Shown here one piece after another: positions 46,001 through 55,689 of a stretch of DNA of 64,000 nt. Below the pieces are notes generated by a model. The model was given only the letters and a program-made list of their open reading frames with translations, did not search any database and was not told the DNA's origin. The stretch comes from Limnoperna fortunei (Eukaryota; Mollusca; Bivalvia; Mytilida; Modiolidae), in contig OX104122.1 of the NCBI GenBank assembly GCA_944474755.1, positions 13,898,641-13,962,640 on the forward strand, written 5' to 3'. Made by a program: the position numbers and the translations under genes. The stretch's first letter is position 1. Each line of letters begins with the position of its first letter.

Positions 46001-46691
46001 TAATAGGTACCCTTTCATCAAGCAGTTTCATTAATAACCCATCCATTTTTTTAAAAGTCATTTGCTTAATTGAATTAAAGCTTACATGCCGTATTCGCTG
46101 CTCTTTTGTCTATTACTTTTCCTTCGCAGTGATTTCCCACAAATCCGCTGGCACAAATACACTTGTAAGATGATTCATCAGACTGACACACACCGTCGTT
46201 TTCACATACTACCCCAGAACAAGGTTCGATGACTGGAATTAAAAAAGCAGAGTGCAAAATGAGCGCACTTGAATACACTTAAATACAACATGTATTCCAA
46301 TATTTTCAACAGATTTATATATTTACTCATTTTAGACCTATTACAAAAGCATTCAGTATTTTTTCTTTCAAAATATTTTTGACAATTTCAAGAAAAATTA
46401 AGTATATAAAATATTTATTTCAATCTATCTATAAATATTTATTCATGGGTATAGTGTATTACTACTGTCAGATATTCGTATGGCCATACGAATTTTTTTT
46501 ACATGTATGCTTTTTTGCATGCTTTGTTATATTAATGCATTGTTGAAAGTCTGTCCATAATTTTTTTAAAACAATAATTGTAGTTGTTATATGTTTTCCA
46601 TCTAAGACTTACCTGGGGAGCCACTGACTTGGTACAGAGCGTAAACTAATATGAATACATTGAAAAACATTCCTGTAGTTTTCGTCATCAT
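36959..46691 (-). CDS. Gene B: EGF-TSP1 paralog of gene A (11 exons, one donor altered)
   Basis: Exons from 5' to 3': 46691-46613, 46232-46086, 45274-45248, 44466-44371, 44000-43902, 42524-42348, 42159-41992, 40944-40774, 38521-38354, 37496-37464, 37038-36959. Joined, they give 1245 nt, 414 residues and a stop. Order: signal peptide, EGF 28-68, linker with IDKR, microexon, EGFs 84-149, three TSP1 150-321, Ser/Thr-rich segment 322-377, 11-residue exon, hydrophobic tail. Same phase-1 architecture as gene A, tail to tail with it. Exon 5 lacks a GT donor (GG instead), so either it is skipped (frame kept, 381 residues), another site is used, or the gene is decaying. Introns carry a minisatellite, a perfect palindrome and a TIR element. 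Confidence 0.65.
37464..37496 (-). CDS. Gene B exon 10 (33-bp exon)
   Basis: Eleven codons with EEAYLELQQSL, phase 1-1; equals gene A exon 17. Confidence 0.6.
37685..37820. repeat. Perfect 64-bp inverted repeat
   Basis: Arms 37685-37748 and 37757-37820 are exact reverse complements with an 8-base loop. Outer ends AGGATTAAAC / GTTTAATCCT, flanked by TAT on both sides. It lies in the gene B intron between exons 9 and 10. Confidence 0.9.
38354..38521 (-). CDS. Gene B exon 9 (Ser/Thr-rich linker)
   Basis: 168 nt, 56 codons, no cysteine, two loose VHTT/VHST motifs. Short counterpart of gene A exon 16, same donor GTTTGT. Confidence 0.6.
38924..39512 (+). repeat. 50-bp minisatellite in gene B intron 8
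   Basis: About eleven units of GGGAAAGTTCGGGTTCTCCA-GTTCAAGGCCTTATGAAAAT-AATAAAAACT. Near the left end several shorter units keep only the middle portion (GTTCGGGTTCTCCAGTTCAA). Units differ by a few substitutions. Confidence 0.9.
40274..40687 (+). other. 137-codon ORF opposite gene B, unknown
   Basis: The longest unexplained ORF in the window, in the gene B intron between exons 8 and 9, opposite strand. No motif or signal was recognised; ATG start, stop at 40685. Probably chance or old element remnant. Confidence 0.2.
40774..40944 (-). CDS. Gene B exon 8 (TSP1 domain 3)
   Basis: 171 nt: GGWSAWTVYSSCSVSCGGGT, ends CNMKPCP. Closer to the gene A array exons than to gene B exon 7. Confidence 0.8.
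41300..41916 (+). mobile_element. TIR-type element, short derivative
   Basis: Matches both ends of the 52167-55359 element: left GATCGTTCCCAACCGTCAAT and CAATTGACGGATTTGGAACG, right CAGCAATCAGTTATCAACCA and GGGTTGCGTTT. Many GACGGAT/ATCCGTC motifs. Located in a gene B intron. The left terminal 14 bp is not recognisable. Confidence 0.6.
41992..42159 (-). CDS. Gene B exon 7 (TSP1 domain 2, divergent)
   Basis: 168 nt: GGWSNWYPANCSINCEGGN. The usual Gly after the second Cys is Glu and one residue is missing; six cysteines remain. Confidence 0.75.
42348..42524 (-). CDS. Gene B exon 6 (TSP1 domain 1)
   Basis: 177 nt: GSWSDWTATSGCSTTCGDGT, ends YIQACP. Counterpart of gene A exon 6. Confidence 0.8.
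43140..43310 (+). repeat. SINE-like unit, 5'-truncated
   Basis: GTAGCCGCTACAAAAGGC, CAGTGACAGTCAAAATTGTG, GCTGAAATATTGCTCTC and a TCAATCAATC tail. Inside gene B intron 5. Confidence 0.6.
43902..44000 (-). CDS. Gene B exon 5 (EGF-like domain 3, broken donor)
   Basis: 99 nt with GTCSCDAGYTGTNC. The exon end CTTTAC is followed by GGAAGT, where gene A has GTAAGT. The next GT, four bases on, would shift the frame. The exon is symmetric and could be skipped. Confidence 0.65.
44371..44466 (-). CDS. Gene B exon 4 (EGF-like domain 2)
   Basis: 96 nt with CVHGIC and CICDAGYTGSTC; acceptor ATAG, donor GTAAGT. Confidence 0.75.
45248..45274 (-). CDS. Gene B exon 3 (27-bp microexon)
   Basis: Nine codons, two cysteines, Gly/Lys-rich; counterpart of the 30-bp exon of gene A. 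Confidence 0.6.
46086..46232 (-). CDS. Gene B exon 2 (EGF-like domain 1)
   Basis: 147 nt. CSGVVCENDGVC, YKCICASGFVGNHC, then VIDKR. Highly similar to gene A exon 2. Confidence 0.75.
46613..46691 (-). CDS. Gene B exon 1 (signal peptide)
   Basis: 79 nt, Met-Met start as in gene A, hydrophobic VFILVYALYQV, donor CCAG|GTAAGT. Confidence 0.7.
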
Positions 46692-48900
46692 TATTAAATC
46701 TGTACTTTTCTGAAACATTTTATTAAGATAGATCGTAAGTTTTACACAAATTTATTTTAACTCCACTAAATGAACTACCCCATGTAACCAATGTCAGCTT
46801 TACGAAATAGTTTTAAGAGGTAGGCTGTTATATTTGAAAGCTTTATTGGTTTTTCGATGAGGAATTTTCATTGTACATATTTACTGGCTGAATTGATTTA
46901 TGGTGTTGAAGTCATCACCATAAACGTGTGCATGCGCTGTCAGTTTTTACATAAAGTTTACAACCAACTGATATTGATAAATTAATTTGTATTAAGTGAT
47001 AACTTGATGCTTAGATGAACCACAAATATATAATGAAAATTTCTGCCTGCATAAAAAACCAAGTAATTCATTTTTCTTATTTCAGGAGACTTCATAAGAT
47101 AATTTCTGGATACTGATTAGCGTTTTGTATTTTGTTACACTTCTTAGTGTCTCGACAGGTCTATTTAATTGCATCCCAGATTTTTTTTAATTGTGATGTT
47201 TGTTTTCCTTTGGTTGTTGATGCGCGATTGTTAAACCAGTTCGGCAGATTCTTACGTAATGTGTTCGCGCATAAAAATGACCAACAGCTGATGATTTCTT
47301 GTCTCAAGAGATGGTGTTACTTAATTTATTTGTAGAAAAATGAGGAAATTGTAACAAACTACCTATAAATTATCTTATACATGTATACGGCAGCATACAT
47401 TTCGAAACATGTTATTTTTGTATACAAAAATTATTAATGTTCTCTAGGTCTGTGCACATGCGGTATTCGCCGTGACACTGAAGGTAATTTTTAGCGCATT
47501 TAAAGGAAAGAAAGGGAGAAAAAGGGGACTCAAATAGATTACAGTGGTAACAACACATGGCTTACCATCACAATAAATGAAAGCTACTTTAAGACATTTG
47601 TTCTAATGTTTTTAATTGACTATTTTAGATCTTTATGTTCTTTGTGCAACGGTCTTTAGACATTTCATCGCGTTAATGTATGTACCTTGATTTTGTTCTG
47701 GACGTTACAAGACAAGGCAATATTTGAAAATGTGTAGACAGTTTTTTAATTTATTATTAAAGGCCTATAGTACAGCGTGGGTTTACGGCAACTTATCGAT
47801 AACCGAATTATATATTTTTGATATACAACTGAATTTTAGACACAAAACAGTGTGAATGTATGATATTGTGATGTCTATGTTTTTTCTGTGTTTTTGGAAC
47901 TAACCGTGTAATCAAATGTTTATAATAATTTTTTTTCAGCACAATGAAGTAAAGTTTAGATATTGGTGATATGTGATATACCAGTGTACGCGATATATTT
48001 TCGCATAAAGTTCATTAACGAGAACAGATTTTTTTACCTTTCATAACTCCAGAACTATTCAGTTTTTAAAACAAAATACCTCAAAGTCTTATTCTTTCGT
48101 CATCATTTAACTACTGTTTGTTTTATCGAATTCAAGTCTTTTTTTATAAGTATATCCTTTTTTCTGTTTTAATTATTCACCGCAGATGTTTGTTCTATAT
48201 AATAAGATAACAATAATTGCAATTGTATGTTTTTAGCTCTTAAATTAACACAAAATATCGTGTAATTTTAATTAAATAAAACATTAAAACAGATAGCCAC
48301 ACATTTTTTTTATATATAACTAGCGATGTGTTCGATTCTGTAAAGTTGTTTTTAATATGTTTGTCCTGCTACTTGTTAAGTTCTTGGTAGTAAAATATTG
48401 TAGTTTTTTCTTTACTTTTCAAAATTAATGTATTGTTCGTCGTTCTTGTCAAAAATTGTTGTCGTTTACATACATGTAATACAAAAACGGAAGCTTTAAT
48501 TAAATTGCATGGAACGTTCCTTGAGAATTGTACATTTTTCCATTATGTAATTATGGTTTTTAAAATGTCAAATTTTAAGTAATGTTTTATTTATTAGACA
48601 TTAACGAATTTATTGATTAGCTTTAAACTTGACCAAAAATATTGGACTGAAGTAAGGGAACCATTTTGTATATTTTGTCTGTCTAAGATAGATGTAAATA
48701 TCATTCGATATTATGTTTTCGTAACTAATTAATGGAATTTTCGCAGTTTCTTCGGAACTTAGGAAGGCATAAATTTTAAAACGGTTTTTGACTTGTTTGT
48801 TTGAATGTGGTTTTACGTTATTACAACAATTGTTTACATATTGGCCGCGTGTTCATTGACATAAGATGTGCATTATTTATTTGACAAAAATTACGATTTA
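46692..48900. other. Upstream of gene B, no gene seen
   Basis: AT-rich; would include the gene B promoter. No exon recognised. Confidence 0.5.
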
Positions 48901-48904
48901 ATAA

Positions 48905-49035
48905 GAAAGTAGCAAAGAAAACCGACCGAACAACAAGAGCCAAAAACCAAGGGACAGTTACAAATCCGGATATAGACAAACACAACACAAAAATCAAAAA
49001 CATAAAACACAGAAAGAGAGTAACCCGAATAAGTT
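48905..49035 (-). mobile_element. Penelope-like element 3' tail, solo
   Basis: About 130 bp matching 18575-18703 on the minus strand with the same end (CTACTTTCTTA). Confidence 0.7.
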
Positions 49036-49439
49036 CCAAATTCTCCTATAAATTGAAATATTGTTACTTGCAGACCATAATTCCGCTGGCAATTTGAGGA
49101 TTATAATATACTACTGAGAGCAGTATTTGTATATTAATATAATGTTGTCAATTTAATATTCCGTAACGTCCAATGGTAAAAAAGCATAATGCATTACTGA
49201 CGTATTTTAGCATATAACTTGGACAACACGATATCAGGGTTATTATAACTTAATGTCTTTTGTATATATTACAATAGATTGAAGTCCAATAAGTGCTGAT
49301 AATATTAGACTAGGAGTTAAATAAGTCTGATAATTTGTTTTAAATTCATTTTAACAAGTTTTCATCATATATATCGTCAGCTTAGATTAGGATTGCTAGT
49401 CCTTAATTATCTACAAAATGGGACTTTTATATTCTACAT

Positions 49440-50340
49440 GTATAATTACCAGATTTATGTATGAACGGTAGATCATTGTATGTATTACCGTTAAGATAAT
49501 TTTATTTTTAACCGGTAGAATATTTTATGTTTCACCGGTAGATTTTTTTTATGTATCACCAGTAGACGTTTTCATGCATTATTGTTACTTTATTATTTTA
49601 TGGGTTTTAATTTAAAAGCCTGTACAAATATATACATTCTTACCGTAGAAGCAGCAAATGCAAGTTAATCCTTCGATGAGGCAAAGAAAGTATACACAAC
49701 CTGTGAAGGCAATACTAACAACTAATATGTTTTATAAATTTTATGCTTTTTGCTGAGACACAGTGTTAGTAATTATCCACTTTTACAACTTATTGATGCC
49801 TTATAGGTCTTGATTATTGAATATTTAATGGATAAGTGTTCTCAAAATGTTTGTTTTGATCTTAATATGTGTACAAGTAAATGGAGACTATGCATTATGT
49901 AGGCATTTTGTAGGAATCCTCTTGTAAACAAACTGTATGTAAAAAGGAAGTCGAGTTTAATGTGCTGCATCTATTTTTCATTATATCAAAACGAAAACAA
50001 AGAAACCGATATTAAACTCGAAGAAAATATTTGTGGGGCGCGCTAAATTTAGAAGCACTTAATTGATTGTACTTAACATTTGCTGGATCATTTGTTAGTC
50101 ATTAATCATCTCTAAAAGAGAAGCATATGATCGAAGTTATTTGCCCTAAGAGGGTGCCAACACCACTTAAATTGTAGTCATTAAATTGATAAGTATAGTT
50201 TTGCCTAGAAACATCGTATTTACACAAACATTAAACATGTTGTATACTAATAACACGTGATTACTCAAACATTACACTGTTCGTATAGTAATAACACGTG
50301 GTTACCCAGACATTACACTGTTATATATTGCAGGAAGATT
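49440..50340 (+). repeat. Segmental duplication block, copy 1
   Basis: Diverged counterpart of about 55690-56860: shared order of CACCGGTAGAT-type stretch, ATTGTATGTAAAA-GGAAGT, GAAAATATTT-TG, TCTCTAAAAGAGAAG and finally CACGTG-bearing tandem units at 50225-50330. Confidence 0.45.
50225..50330 (+). repeat. Tandem units with CACGTG
   Basis: Two to three units of about 45 bp with TAATAACACGTG-TTAC-CA-ACATTACACTGTT. CACGTG is an E-box palindrome. Confidence 0.5.
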
Positions 50341-50539
50341 TGTAGTGATGTCTATAGATCATTTGTGCGTTGTAGTACTGTTTCTTAATACAGTTAAAGA
50401 TGATAAAATAATTTCTTCTGATTCATTACTTGCCACGGCTTTTTTATTGTGATGCAATAAGTATTAGACACACCTACTACTGACCAGTGGTGTTTGATAC
50501 ATTACCTTCGTCATCAACACACCAAATCGTACACTACAG

Positions 50540-50770
50540 TAATGTAAGTGGGAGGTTCAGCATGTCATAAAACTTGGTTTTACACATTTCGATTCATTTT
50601 TGTTGAAATGCCTGGACCATTGCTGTAGTTGCTTCCATTTTGGTTGTTGTTTACTGAGTTTGACGGTTTCATAGACATTGAATTGTGGATTGTCAATTTT
50701 GACACTTTTCTTTGGTGTTCGGTGTTCTGTTATTACCTTCATTTTTTCATGCCATGTTTTGGCCTCGTGT
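50540..50770 (+). repeat. Dispersed repeat, GGGAGGTTCAGCATG type
   Basis: Parallels 8630-8790 over about 200 bp: GTGGGAGGTTCAGCATGTCA, then CCTGGACCATTG, TGAATTGT, GTTCGGTGTTCTGTTATTAC. Mobile-element end. Confidence 0.5.
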
Positions 50771-52160
50771 CAAAAATTTATTATCGTGCGTTAGATGTCA
50801 TTGTTTGTTGGTTTTCTGGAGACTATGTCTGATATGGCATGAGAATGGTTCAATAAAGAAGCACACTATTTTCGTTTGTCATAAAAAGATAATACGTTCG
50901 AGCAAATTGATTCATTTCAAACTAAAGACACTGTTAGTCTGTTCTGGTCTTTGTCGGTATCCCCTACGCAATATTCAATTGCAGTGATAAACACTAGTAC
51001 AATAGGGCACACATTTTCATGGTTTGTGTGTTGTTGTTTTTTTTTTGTATTTTGTAGCTTTTTTGGATTAAAATAGGATTTATGTGTAATAAAACAATTT
51101 CTTAATGTTTTTCAGCCTGATTGCAACTCATCGTTTAGCGTTCAGCATTTGTGTTTGTTTGTGTCGGAAGATAACCTATTCATTTTAAACGTATTTCGAT
51201 CAAAAGATAAGGAATATTAGGGGATTGAATTTGTATTGTAAAGAATAATCCGTATTTATAGATGGATGACCGTTTCACATTTTAATTGGAGCATTTCGGC
51301 ATTTACCGGATAATTGGAAAAAAAGGCAGAAGGATCAAAGGAAATAAGTATGTTTTAGAGATAAAGAGTTACTTTTAAACTATTTTAAACGATGCATTAT
51401 TTCTTTGAATTTTCACCAGATCTAAGGAGTGCAATTTAAAAACTTGAAAAAAAATCAAGCGAGACGACACCATAGCATAATCAAAAGAAGAGAAAGAAAT
51501 AAAAAATTACAAAGCCTTGTCTAAAAGAAAGCTATTGGCCATAACAAGCACAAAACAGTCAAAACATTCAACAAACAAAAAGGAAAAAGCGACACTGAAT
51601 GAAGAAGTGATATAAAATGTTCCGGAAAAGTGTGCACTAGACACTTGCCAGGCTAAGTATGGCCTCAAATATCATTAGATGACCAACAAGAGAAAAGCAA
51701 AGAAAAATATCTGTGAATTTTCGCTACCATATGTGTGACATATACCCCGAAACAATTAATTCTTTCATTACCAATGAGTATAAAATCCAACAATTAATGT
51801 TCTACTACATTTTGTACTATTAATTTCTGTCAAAGTCAATCGTTTACATTCAATACGGTTCATTTTTATCTGCAAAACACCCCCTTCCCCTAAAAGCAAG
51901 AACAAAACAACTATAATCGCACGTTCAGGTAGGTATTACATCCCGACTATTATCATTAACAAAACAAAAACATTCTCGTTTTAATGCGATTAGATTCCGA
52001 AAGTGTATGCTCTATTATGGCACATGCAATTCCGATAAGAATATGTAAATTAAAAAACTGACAACCTTTTTTTATAGTATAAACCCTTGTTTATTTCATA
52101 TTTTGTTTACATTAAATTATAACTGTATTTTTAACTAACAAATGCTTATACAGTACTTGA
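50771..52160. other. Intergenic, no gene seen
   Basis: AT-rich with short poly-T/poly-A runs; nothing recognised. Confidence 0.5.
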
Positions 52161-52429
52161 GATTGAAAACGCAACACTTTTAGCAATCCGTCAGATCGTT
52201 CCCAATCCGTCCATCCGTCAATTGACGGATTTGGAACGATTTGACTGATCTGACGGATTGATTTTGACTGATCGCTCCAATCCGTCCATTCAACTTCCGG
52301 TTAGTAAAATTAATTTTTTGAAATGTGAAAATTCGTTTCACTTGCAAATATTAGAAGTATAAAAATGTCAACTGTTATGTCCTCATTTATGGCTCGCTTT
52401 ACCTAATAATAAGGCTAAAACTGGTCTAA

Positions 52430-52860
52430 AGTTATATATGATATAAATGGAAATTCACCCAATCTATAACTAATGCATCTATGACGAAATATAAACATCA
52501 TTTAGTGTCATTTTATTTACAAAATAATTAAAACAAAGTAAATTAAAAAAAGACACACACACACTAACTTAAACAAATTACATCGAATGCCAAGGCGCAC
52601 GTCTCGTATTTGTCTTCGATTTTTTTAAGCGGAAAAGTCTATTCTAAAGTTATAAATGATAAATGGAAATTTCACCCCCCCCCCCCCCCCAATCTATAAC
52701 TACATATAATACAGCAGTGACGGAATATAAACATCACATAGTGTCATTTTATTAAAAGAAATAATTAAAAAAGAAATGAAAAAAAAAACAAAAAAACACA
52801 ATTCAAAAAATATTTGACCTCGCGTGCCACGGCGTACATCTCGTATTTGTTAAAGCGGAA
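52430..52860 (+). repeat. Tandem duplication inside the TIR element
   Basis: Two diverged copies of about 220 bp sharing AATCTATAACTA, GAAATATAAACATCA / GGAATATAAACATCA and GCACGTCTCGTATTTGT / GTACATCTCGTATTTGT. Confidence 0.6.
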
Positions 52861-52994
52861 AAAGCGAGAAAGACGAAAAACGTGAAGGCGGAATCGTACA
52901 TTTTTTTTACTTCGCGCTTTCGTGTTAGCATTATTTGTATGTATGTTTTAAGTTTGTTTAACATTATTTTCAAAATTATATTATTCTATATAAT

Positions 52995-53162
52995 ATGGCG
53001 TCTAGTGTTTATAGGGAACAGCTGGAGTACCCAACGAAACAGCACACCTTCGTCAGGAAAATTGGTGCACTTTGCAAATTAAGGGATGAGTCGAGCAGAC
53101 CCTCTCGCTATAAGGATCGAAAAGACAACTCGGTGATCAAAAATAGATTACTGCTACCTTAA
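52995..53162 (+). other. 55-codon ORF inside the TIR element
   Basis: ATG in good context (AATATGG), 55 codons rich in Arg, Lys and Ser, TAA at 53160. More GC-rich than its surroundings. Could be the start of an element-encoded gene or a host exon. No family recognised. Confidence 0.25.
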
Positions 53163-53239
53163 CCACCGAGGTCGAGGTTTTTTTTATTATAAACGCTTAA
53201 ACAGATCATTTGTCGTGGTTTGCTCAGTTTTCTTTCTGT

Positions 53240-53532
53240 GCAACAGTTCCGAATAATTCTGTTATATAATACTGAATAAGATTTACGACAAAAGCGAAAA
53301 CATCTATTTATATATTTTATTCACTATCTCATTGTGTCACATGAATTTACACAAAATTAAATCTCAAATAAAGAATAAACTACTGTGCCATAATTCCTAA
53401 GAATTCCGCTGTATAATACTGAATAAGATTTACGACAAAAGCGAAAACATCTATTTATATATTTTATTCACTATCACATTGTGTCACATGAACTTACACA
53501 GAATTTAATCTCAAATAAAGAATAAACTACGA
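53240..53532 (+). repeat. Tandem duplication, about 150-bp unit
   Basis: Two near-identical copies side by side; each has ACTGAATAAGATTTACGACA, CATTGTGTCACATGAA and CTCAAATAAAGAATAAACTA. Only a few mismatches. Confidence 0.85.
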
Positions 53533-53734
53533 AACGTGTTTGTATATAGGAGCTTATGAGTTAAAGATGCTAACATGTAAGCGTAATATAAAAAGCAATT
53601 TTGCTTTCGCATTTTAGCCGTCACAATTTGTTTATTTTAAGATGTCTGTTATAGTCATTCGATAATTAATGAAATATAAGTATAAATGGTTTCCTTTAAA
53701 TTCGGAAGTATTTGAAATATGTTACTAGGTTTCA

Positions 53735-54380
53735 CAGAGCTGCCCAGCGCATCCTCAGCTGGCGGACATGGGATGTGCTCTCGTGTTTTTTTTTCTTTTT
53801 GTTTTTTTTTTGGGGGGGGGGGGGGTGTGTGGTTCAGGTCATATTAGAATTGTCGCGAACATAGTTTAGAGAGTGTCTCTTTGCACGATAAGGATCTCTT
53901 TTGTAGAATTCGAAAAGAAGTAGGCTAATAAAGTAAATTTTCCGCCCCTACCCGTACCCCATATTTTTCCTGGGGAATTCAAAATGTTTGCCCTTTGTGC
54001 ATCTTTCTCTAATTGATTGAGGGGGGGGCCTTGGTGGCCGAGTGGTTATGTTAGTTCGTCTACTTTGATCACGTGGTCTGTTAACACTGAGGTTGCGGGT
54101 TCGTGTCTCTCTGCGGACAGGGTGCACTCGACTTAATTGGAAAGGAGCCAGTTTTCCTACCGAAGGTCGGGAATTTTGTCCGGGTACTGCGGCTTCCTCC
54201 TCCAATAAAAACTGGACGCCATGATATAGCTGAAAAATTGCTGAAAGTTGCGTTATACAATATTTAAACAAACAAACAAACTAATCTATAATTGATTGAT
54301 ATTTAACTTATTCTCGTCATGAATAAAGCTGAAATACTCTTGCTGAAAGAAAAGCAAACATCAAATCAATCAATGAAATA
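53735..54380 (+). repeat. SINE-like unit split by another SINE
   Basis: Head and body (GAGCTGCCCAGCGC to TTTCTCTAATTGATTGA) end at about 54020; the tail (ATTGATTGATATTTAACTTA to ATCAAATCAATCAATG) resumes at about 54290. The interval is a tRNA-headed SINE. Confidence 0.65.
54029..54287 (+). mobile_element. tRNA-derived SINE
   Basis: Head GGTGGCCGAGTGGTTA (A box) and GGTTGCGGGTTCGTGTC (B box), then a conserved body with AAAACTGGACGCCATGATAT and GCTGAAAAATTGCTGAAAGT, ending in AAACAAACAAACAAAC. AATTGATTGA occurs on both sides, fitting a target duplication. The head resembles a Leu/Ser-type tRNA. Confidence 0.8.
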
Positions 54381-55689
54381 AGTTATTGTTCAATTTGAAT
54401 GACACTCTCTTAAAGGGCAAGTTTTGAAAAGGTTATGTTTTATTAATATGACTATAATGACAATGTTAACCCGATCTTCATAGACCTAAAGAATAAATGA
54501 CGTTTTGTTAAAAAAAATTACTATTTCGTACTATAACACGTGTCTATGTGAAGCACATTTTTATCCTTAACATTCGCAGACATTTCATCAATTGTTTAAA
54601 CACAACAGTTTTATGATTGTATTAAAAATGTTGTAGATTAAATAAAAACATGCAGGCATACATTCAAGTAACTAGTAATGATGTCAAAACGAGGCCAAGT
54701 CCTTTGCTAAATGTGAAATAAATCTGTTACTGATTGGGGAGTTGGGTCGGATTTATATACGACAAAATATATACATGTAATCGGTTTCAGAAAATAAAAT
54801 AAGCCGAAATCACGAGTCACGGAAATAAAAAAAGAGAATCAATAATAGATTAAGAAAGCAAAACATTTATCTCGTCGCTACTGATGCGCCTTAAATCGCT
54901 TAAGTTTTTTTAAGGTTTACAGGGCTCGACCCGCAGATATGTCCTGCCTTAAAGAAATTTGCTTAATTATATAATATAAAGAAAATTGTTTTTTCTTTAA
55001 TTATTTTTATTTATTTTATTTTTTAGAACGAGATATTGTATTAACTTTTCTTTTGAATACTTGCGTTTATTTTATTATAAATGTTATTATAGTTGCATAT
55101 ATAATGTACAAATGATGAAGAATTCGTTTTATCTTGAAATTATTAATTTATACGCATCCGTCAATAAACTGACCGATTTATGCATATAATTAAATGGCGG
55201 ATTCCGGATTGGACTGATCGCACCGATCGCTGACGGTTACCAAGGTAATGACGGATTCATAATCTTGGACGGATGTATTCATCATCAATCAGTCAGCGAT
55301 CCGTCAGCGTTCCAAAATCCGTCAGCAATCAGTTATCAATCAGTCAAAGTGTTGCGTTTACGGGTGCGAGTACTGTACATGTAATTAACATCAATTTTTC
55401 TTTAAATTGTTTATATTTACTATATACATTCTGTATTGTGTGCAAAAAACGTGCTAAAAGTATTATTGTTGACTATTTAAATATAATAATGTCAATAAAA
55501 TATGAAAAATGTCCAGTTATTCCGTGCTGTGCACGGATTTACTTACTTTTCTCGAATGATGATTGTGTGACTACAGTAAAATAACCATACTGGTCATACT
55601 ATGATAGAAAGTAAAATGACAAATATACTTAAAAAGTCACAATTTAAAAGTTGAATATTAAGAGACAAATGTATTGCCAGTAGATGAAT

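Larger units (their letters stand above)
52167..55359. mobile_element. 3.2-kb element with terminal inverted repeats
   Basis: Ends AAACGCAACACTTT (52167-52180) and AAAGTGTTGCGTTT (55346-55359) are exact inverses. Both subterminal 200-bp regions are packed with GACGGAT/ATCCGTC and ATCAGTCA motifs. No transposase was recognised. The middle holds two tandem duplications, a C-run (52674-52690), a small ORF and a nested SINE pair. No clear target duplication. It appears non-autonomous; the 41.3-41.9 kb copy shares only its ends. Confidence 0.65.

Noticed and set aside
54029..54115. tRNA-Leu/Ser gene
   Set aside because: Continues into a SINE body and tail, and a second decayed copy lies at 58 kb.
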